Source: Bog-756 sp963699085 (GTDB lineage Bacteria; Actinomycetota; Acidimicrobiia; Acidimicrobiales; RAAP-2). Taken from it: a DNA stretch of 64,000 bases. The notes under the pieces are model-generated. The model made no database searches. It had not been told where the DNA came from and saw only the letters and a list, made by a program, of their open reading frames with translations. This document shows positions 59,373 through 64,000 of this stretch, piece after piece; position 1 is the stretch's first letter; every line of letters starts with the position of its first letter. The translations under genes were made by a program, and so were the position numbers. The stretch spans positions 248,001 to 312,000 of the forward strand of contig CAVOTH010000004.1 in the NCBI GenBank assembly GCA_963699085.1, given 5' to 3'.

Positions 59373-61100
59373 GTGATCGACCTGGTCGTGCGCGGTGGGA
59401 CCGTCGTCGACGGTACCGGACGACTGGCCCGCCGGGCCGATGTCGGAGTGGACGGCGGGCGGATCGTGGCGGTCGGCGAGGTCGACGACACCGCCCGAAC
59501 GGTCATCGACGCCGAGGGTGCGATGGTGGCGCCGGGGTTCGTCGACGTGCACACCCACTACGACGCCCAGCTCTTCTGGGATCCGAGCGCCAGCCCGTCC
59601 CCGCTGCACGGCGTCACCACCGTCTTCGGGGGGAACTGCGGCTTCTCGCTGGCGCCGGCCGGGCCCGAGCACGCCGAGTACCTGGCCCGGATGATGGCCC
59701 GGGTCGAGGGGATGCCCTTGGCCGCGCTCGAGTCCGGGCTCGACTGGTCGTGGAGCTCCTTCGACGAGTGGCTGGGCCGGCTGGACGGTGCCGTCGGGGT
59801 CAACGCGGGATTCCTGGTCGGGCACTCGACCCTGCGCCGCGTGGTGATGGGCGACGAGTCGGTCGAGGGTCCGGCCTCCGAGGCCCAGCTGGTCCGGCTC
59901 GAGGGCGAACTGCACCGGGCGCTGGCTGCCGGGGCCATGGGGTTCTCGACTTCGACCGCGCATACCCACAACGACGGGGACGGTCGACCGGTGCCGTCCC
60001 GGGCCGCCGGCCCGGGCGAGCTCGAACGGCTGGCCGCGGTGGTGGCCGACCACCCGGGCACGACCGTGGAGATGATCGTGCCCGGATGCATCAACGGGTT
60101 CTCCGACGACGAGATGGCGCTGCTGGCCCGGGTCTCGCTGGCGGCACGGCGACCGGTGAACTGGAACGTGCTGGCCGTCACCGCCGGAAATACCGAAGGC
60201 ACCGCCCGTCAGTTGGAGGCGTCCAATCGGGCGGCCGAGGCCGGTGCCACCGTGGTGGCGCTGACCCTGCCCCACACCATGGCCCTGCGCCTGTCCTTCG
60301 AGCACGGGGCCATACTCGACGGTCTACCCGGGTGGCAGACCTTCTTCGCCGAGTCGGTGGACCGGCGGATGGCCGCCCTGTCAGATCCGGTATCCCGCGG
60401 TGCCATGGACGAACGGGCCCAATCCGACGAGGCCGGCATCCTTCGGTTTCTGGCCGACTGGGGCCGGCTGGTGGTGGCCGAGACGTTCGCCCCCGACAAC
60501 GCCGGCCTCGAGGGTCGCCCGGTGTCAGACATCGCCGCTGAACGGGGAAAGGGAGCCTGGGACACCATGTGCGAGATCATGGTGGCCGATCGTCTGCGCA
60601 CCGGATTTTCGGTGCCGATCCCCGAGTCCGACGCCGACTGGAAGGCCCGGTCCGAGGTCTGGCGCGACCCGCGGGCCGTCGTCGGCGGGTCCGATGCCGG
60701 GGCCCACCTCGACACCATGTGCGGGGCGGTGTATTCGACGTCGTTGCTCGGCTACGGCGTGCGCCAACGGGAGCTGCTCACCTTCGAGGAGGCCGTCCGC
60801 CTCCTGACCGATGTGCCGGCAAGGCTGTATGGCCTGATCGACCGTGGCCGTCTGTCCGTCGGGTGTTGGGCCGACATCGTGGTCTTCGACCCGGCGACGG
60901 TGGGCCCCGGTCCGTTACGTTCCCGCACCGACCTGCCGGCCGGGGCCAGCCGTCTCTACGCCGGGTCATCGGGCATCGCCCATGTCCTGGTCAACGGCGC
61001 CGCGGTGGTTGCCGACGGTGTGCTCACCGGGGCCGTCCCCGGGCGGGTCCTGCGCTCGGGTACCGACACCGAGACGGTGGGGATCGCAGCCCCGCCCTGA
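59373..61100 (+). CDS. Amidohydrolase of the N-acyl-D-amino-acid deacylase type
   Basis: A 575-residue enzyme with the family opening VIDLVVRGGTVVDGTGRLAR, metal motif HTHYDAQLFWDP, FGGNCGFSLAPAGPEH, VGHSTLRRVVMGD, STAHTHNDGDGRP and GGSDAGAHLDTMCG. It is a paralogue of the gene at 2955-4607. I chose GTG 59373 because GGGGGG lies 7 bases upstream and the family sequence starts there; an ATG at 59304 would add 23 residues of no homology. It lies between two amidohydrolase-2 paralogues on the other strand, so these may be one pathway block. Confidence 0.88.
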   Translation: MIDLVVRGGTVVDGTGRLARRADVGVDGGRIVAVGEVDDTARTVIDAEGAMVAPGFVDVHTHYDAQLFWDPSASPSPLHGVTTVFGGNCGFSLAPAGPEHAEYLARMMARVEGMPLAALESGLDWSWSSFDEWLGRLDGAVGVNAGFLVGHSTLRRVVMGDESVEGPASEAQLVRLEGELHRALAAGAMGFSTSTAHTHNDGDGRPVPSRAAGPGELERLAAVVADHPGTTVEMIVPGCINGFSDDEMALLARVSLAARRPVNWNVLAVTAGNTEGTARQLEASNRAAEAGATVVALTLPHTMALRLSFEHGAILDGLPGWQTFFAESVDRRMAALSDPVSRGAMDERAQSDEAGILRFLADWGRLVVAETFAPDNAGLEGRPVSDIAAERGKGAWDTMCEIMVADRLRTGFSVPIPESDADWKARSEVWRDPRAVVGGSDAGAHLDTMCGAVYSTSLLGYGVRQRELLTFEEAVRLLTDVPARLYGLIDRGRLSVGCWADIVVFDPATVGPGPLRSRTDLPAGASRLYAGSSGIAHVLVNGAAVVADGVLTGAVPGRVLRSGTDTETVGIAAPP

Positions 61101-61132
61101 CCGGATGCGCTCGGACCTTCAGGTCCGGACCA

Positions 61133-61882
61133 TCAGGTTCCGCGAGGTTCGAGACAGTCAGGGTCCCGCCGCAGCTCGCGACGCGCCATGGCCTCGAAGA
61201 ACCCGATGAACCCTTCGCCGTCGGATGTCCGGAAGAAGGACCGGGATGGATCAGGAAGCGGGCGACCGGGTGCGACCGCCTCCACGTACCAGGCCCGGCG
61301 ACTGCGGTACTCGAGGGCGACGGCGCGTTGATGGGCGGCGCGGATGCTGGCCGCCGTCACCAGCACGCCGTGGTTGGCCAGGAGCGCGGACGCGGCATCG
61401 CCCAGGGACTCCACGGCCCGGGCGGCCGAGGCCGACGAGTCGACCGGGCCGTCGTACTCGTCGACCACTACCGGCTCTCCGCCACCCAATGCCGAACTCT
61501 GGTCGTAGCACTCGGGGACTTTCCCGAGGTCGGCCCAGACGGTGGCGAACCGGGGGTGGCTGTGCACGGCCACGACCACGTCGGGGCGCCGACGGTGGAG
61601 CTCCAGGTGGAGCGGGATCCCGAGCGGTACCGGCCACCGGCCTTCGAGCACAGCGCCGTCGAGGTCGATCCGCAGGATGTCGTCGGGTCGGAGCTCGTCC
61701 CACAGGAGGTGCCACGGGTTGCACAGGAGCGACCCATCGGCCTGGCGGTAGCTGATGTGGCCGGCCAGGTGGTCGTCGTACCCCTCGTGCCACAACGTCC
61801 GTGCCAGCAGGACCAGCTCTTGTTGCGGGGTGAGGTCCGGCAGTAACTGCCCAGGGGCGGGGGAGAACGGCATGGCGGTCAC
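61133..61882 (-). CDS. Class II aldolase/adducin-family protein
   Basis: A 249-residue protein with the zinc site of class II aldolases: His107 and His109 in AVHSHP and His171 in ANHGVL. The catalytic glutamate found in fuculose-phosphate aldolase is replaced by Gly (VPLGIPLHLELH), so aldol cleavage is doubtful; many such members are decarboxylases or of unknown role. GTG 61882 overlaps the upstream stop in GTGA; ATG 61873 is the other choice. It is coupled to the amidohydrolase and may act on its product. Confidence 0.85.
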   Translation of the reverse strand: MTAMPFSPAPGQLLPDLTPQQELVLLARTLWHEGYDDHLAGHISYRQADGSLLCNPWHLLWDELRPDDILRIDLDGAVLEGRWPVPLGIPLHLELHRRRPDVVVAVHSHPRFATVWADLGKVPECYDQSSALGGGEPVVVDEYDGPVDSSASAARAVESLGDAASALLANHGVLVTAASIRAAHQRAVALEYRSRRAWYVEAVAPGRPLPDPSRSFFRTSDGEGFIGFFEAMARRELRRDPDCLEPRGT

Positions 61883-63075
61883 GGCATCACCGTGTCCGGT
61901 AGCGGCCACCGGTACAGGTGGGCGGCGTTCTCGTGGGTCAGCTTGCGTAGCTCGTCGATGGGCAGGTGGCCCCAGCAGCGCTCGATGACCTGCTGGGTAT
62001 CGGGCCAGGTGGAGTCGCCGTGGGGATAGTCGACCTCCACCATGATGTGATCGATGCCGATCCGGTGGCGGGTGTCGATGGTGGACGGGTCGTCGATGGT
62101 GCAGAACCAGAAATTGCGCTGGAGCACGTCGGCCGGGTTCAGGCCGGACGGGTCGTACCCACGCCCGTAGCCCGAACGGTCGACGATGTTGTCGAGTCGG
62201 TCGAGCAGCATGGCCACCCAGCCGATCCCGCCCTCGCTCATGGCGATCCGGATGTCGGGGAATCGGGCCGGCAGTCCGGACCAGAGCCACTCGGCGCAGG
62301 CGGTCAGCGACATCTGCCCGAACAGCGTGGCGCCGAGGGCTACGAGCGGACCGTCGGGGGGAAGGTCGGGCATGCCCGAGGAGCCGACGTGGAGGGAGAT
62401 GACCGTGTCGGTCTCCTGGCAGGCGGCCACGACCGGATCCCAGTAGCCGCTGAACAGCGAGGGCAGGCCGATCCGCTGCGGTCGCTCGGGCAAGGTCACC
62501 GAACGGAACCCGCGGGCGGCATTTCGACGGATCTCGGCCGCGGCCTGGTCGGCATCGGCCAGGAAGGTGATGCCGCACGGGATGATCCGCTCGGGGTAGG
62601 GCTGCCACCATGCGTCGTGGAGCCAGTCGTTCCAGGCCCGGGTCACGGCCAGACCGAGCCCGGGGTCGTCGGTCCGCGAAAACACGCTCCCCGAGAATCC
62701 GGTGATCTGAGAGGGGAAATTGAGTGAGGCCCACACCCCGTTGAGGTCCATGTCGGCGATGCGGGAGTCGATGTCCCAGCAACCGCGCCGCATGTCCTCG
62801 AACCGAGTCGGCTCGAGTGAGGCGTGCTCGGGCCGCCGGCCGGCCACGGCGTTCATCCCGACCTGTGAGTAGCGCTGGCCGTCGAACTCCCACACCTGAC
62901 GGCCATGCCGGTCCTCCACCACCCGGGGGGCCTGGTCGGCATACCGGGCCGGGAGGCGCCCCTCGAACATGCCGGGTGGTTCGACCAGGTGGTCGTCGAC
63001 GGAGATCACGGTGGCGCGCACCTGGCGGGGCTCGGGATCAGGGAGCAGGGTGTCCGGCCGGGTGACGATGGTCAT
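61879..63075 (-). CDS. Amidohydrolase-2 family metal-dependent hydrolase
   Basis: A 398-residue intact TIM-barrel hydrolase: ISVDDHLVEPPGMFEGRLPA, DIDSRIADMDLNGVW, VISLHVGSSGM, IAMSEGGIGWVAMLLDRLD, NFWFCTIDDPS and DYPHGDSTWPDT. DDH replaces the HxH metal motif. GGAGGTGG precedes the ATG. It is the intact partner of the frameshifted copy at 58056-59255 and is translationally coupled to a class II aldolase-like gene. Substrate unknown. Confidence 0.9.
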   Translation of the reverse strand: MTIVTRPDTLLPDPEPRQVRATVISVDDHLVEPPGMFEGRLPARYADQAPRVVEDRHGRQVWEFDGQRYSQVGMNAVAGRRPEHASLEPTRFEDMRRGCWDIDSRIADMDLNGVWASLNFPSQITGFSGSVFSRTDDPGLGLAVTRAWNDWLHDAWWQPYPERIIPCGITFLADADQAAAEIRRNAARGFRSVTLPERPQRIGLPSLFSGYWDPVVAACQETDTVISLHVGSSGMPDLPPDGPLVALGATLFGQMSLTACAEWLWSGLPARFPDIRIAMSEGGIGWVAMLLDRLDNIVDRSGYGRGYDPSGLNPADVLQRNFWFCTIDDPSTIDTRHRIGIDHIMVEVDYPHGDSTWPDTQQVIERCWGHLPIDELRKLTHENAAHLYRWPLPDTVMP

Positions 63076-63185
63076 GGGGCCACCTCCATGGGCCGAGTAT
63101 GCCAGGCCGATGTGAGCAGGGGCTGCGTCGGTAGACTCCGCCTGGGTGCCCCGGAACCGGGACGACGGGAGACCGAGGAGGCGAT

Positions 63186-63587
63186 GTGGCGGTTACCGGA
63201 ATGGCCAATCTGGCCGTGAAGGTGGTGGACCTCGACGGTGCCGTCGACTATTACAAAGCGGCGGGGGCTGACGTCCGCGACCGGATGGAGTGGGGCGGGG
63301 GCGAGCGGGCCGACGTCTATCTGGGCCCGGTCATGATCACGCTCTTCACCCGGGCGATCTACGAGGACGAGGTCGAGCTTCCCGCGGAGGGATTCCTCCA
63401 CCCGGCGCTGTTCACCGACGACCTCGACGCCGAACTGGAGGGGCACGTCGTGGTGTGGGGACCGGCGGTGGTCGAGGGCGCCTTCGGCACGCGGCGGATC
63501 GCCTTCGTCGAGGCTCCGGGCGGGATCAGGCTCGAGTTCATGGAGCAGATGGCACCGCCGCCGTCATCTCCGGCGGCGGGGGAGTGA
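63186..63587 (+). CDS. VOC-family protein
   Basis: A 133-residue glyoxalase-fold protein: TGMANLAVKVVDLDGAVDYY, DVYLGPVMITLF, HPALFTDDLDAELEG and AFVEAPGGIRLEFMEQ. GAGGAGG lies just before the GTG start. The metal-ligand positions are not clear enough to name an enzyme. Its stop overlaps the next gene's start in GTGA. The 110 bases to the divergent amidohydrolase contain the two promoters and no gene. Confidence 0.83.
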   Translation: MAVTGMANLAVKVVDLDGAVDYYKAAGADVRDRMEWGGGERADVYLGPVMITLFTRAIYEDEVELPAEGFLHPALFTDDLDAELEGHVVVWGPAVVEGAFGTRRIAFVEAPGGIRLEFMEQMAPPPSSPAAGE

Positions 63588-64000
63588 ATGAACCTCTTCG
63601 TACCGTGACACCCGACCACAACGTCCACTTCGGCCTCGGGCTCGAGACCCATGCCCACCAGGTGAACGAAATGCTGGGGCACGCCCGTCTGGCCGACGAC
63701 GCCGGTCTCGACATCGTCAGCCTCTCCGACCATCCCTACTTTGCCGAGCGCATCGACGCCTACGCCGCGCTGGGGTTCGTTCTGGGGGCGACCTCCAACA
63801 TCACCGCGGCGACGATCATGACCAATCTGCTGAGCCGCCCGGCTCCCGTGCTGTCCCGGACGGTCACCGGGTTGTCGGCTGTCTCCGGCGGTCGCTTCAT
63901 CCTCGGTATGGGCGCGGGCGGTATCTGGGACGAAATCGTCGCCCTCGGCGTCCCCCGCCTGTCCCCCGCAGCCCGGGTGCGGGCGTTGGAAGAGGCGATC
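63584..64000 (+). CDS. LLM-class flavin/F420-dependent oxidoreductase, 3' end cut off
   Basis: The frame is open from the GTG at 63584 (4-base overlap with the VOC gene) to the window end, 139 codons. The translation shows the luciferase-like pattern: VHFGLGLETHAHQ, GLDIVSLSDHPY, TAATIMTNLLSRPAPVLSR and SGGRFILGMGAGGIWDEI. The second half is missing, so length and cofactor cannot be judged. A GTG at 63607 is a possible start. Confidence 0.85.
   Translation, partial: MNEPLRTVTPDHNVHFGLGLETHAHQVNEMLGHARLADDAGLDIVSLSDHPYFAERIDAYAALGFVLGATSNITAATIMTNLLSRPAPVLSRTVTGLSAVSGGRFILGMGAGGIWDEIVALGVPRLSPAARVRALEEAI

Noticed and set aside
58056..60305. A 749-codon minus-strand open frame
   Set aside because: Only its middle encodes amidohydrolase sequence. 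The upstream part is antisense to the D-aminoacylase-like gene, and the downstream part is out of frame because of insertions.
61133..62893. A 586-codon minus-strand open frame
   Set aside because: The last 249 codons are the class II aldolase-like gene. The rest is the wrong frame of the amidohydrolase at 61879-63075.
1..64000. tRNA, rRNA, CRISPR arrays, insertion sequences, integrases
   Set aside because: I scanned for tRNA-like T-loop motifs, regularly spaced repeats, transposase-like proteins and inverted ends and found none.

Overview
The window is 64 kb of GC-rich, densely packed bacterial chromosome. I read it as an actinobacterium, most likely from class Acidimicrobiia. The pointers are frequent GTG starts, AGGAGG-type ribosome binding sites, luciferase-like oxidoreductases of the F420/flavin type, many cytochromes P450, multiple acyl-CoA dehydrogenases and DUF35/thiolase proteins. 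A secreted GYWLVASDGG repeat protein is of a kind I associate with Acidimicrobiales. This is inference from gene content; no rRNA, tRNA or other marker gene is present. I saw no mobile element, CRISPR array or origin, and no transcription factor gene.

Nearly everything is oxidative breakdown of hydrophobic compounds as CoA thioesters. Left part (1-25.5 kb): a DUF1905 pair; a minus-strand operon with an SDR, a D-aminoacylase-like hydrolase and a fused DUF35-thiolase (possible one-chain aldolase); a plus-strand operon of two P450s, an LLM oxidoreductase, an aldehyde dehydrogenase and a VOC protein; a minus-strand operon of paired acyl-CoA dehydrogenases, a P450-type ferredoxin and an amidohydrolase; an epoxide hydrolase and a third P450; and a minus-strand run of substrate-binding lipoprotein, alcohol dehydrogenase, Baeyer-Villiger-type monooxygenase, amidohydrolase, SnoaL-like protein and enoyl-CoA hydratase.

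Middle part (25.5-40 kb): three acyl-CoA dehydrogenases, two acyl-CoA synthetases, two enoyl-CoA hydratases, a hotdog thioesterase, an SDR, an amidohydrolase, and a second DUF35 system made of an HMG-CoA-synthase-like protein plus an SCPx-type thiolase. A less catabolic stretch follows (40-44 kb): DUF3052, two GNAT acetyltransferases, a tandem pair of small exported proteins, a methyltransferase remnant and an ASCH protein.

Right part (44-64 kb): a fused CoA-transferase, two enoyl-CoA hydratases, a nucleoside phosphorylase, a CaiB-type CoA-transferase, another acyl-CoA dehydrogenase pair, an acyl-CoA synthetase, two exported proteins around a strong terminator, a limonene-epoxide-hydrolase-like gene, YceI, MaoC, an alpha/beta hydrolase, and an amidohydrolase/D-aminoacylase/class II aldolase cluster ending in a truncated LLM gene.

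A logical flow is: hydroxylation or Baeyer-Villiger oxidation (P450s, ferredoxin, monooxygenase), oxidation of alcohols and aldehydes, CoA activation, then dehydrogenation, hydration and thiolytic or retro-aldol cleavage. The substrate cannot be named from sequence; sterol-, terpene- or branched-lipid-like compounds fit best. Eight genes are interrupted by single-base indels or stops, grouped near 0.5, 23.5-25.4, 41.7-43.5 and 55.9-58.7 kb, which means either sequencing error or local decay.
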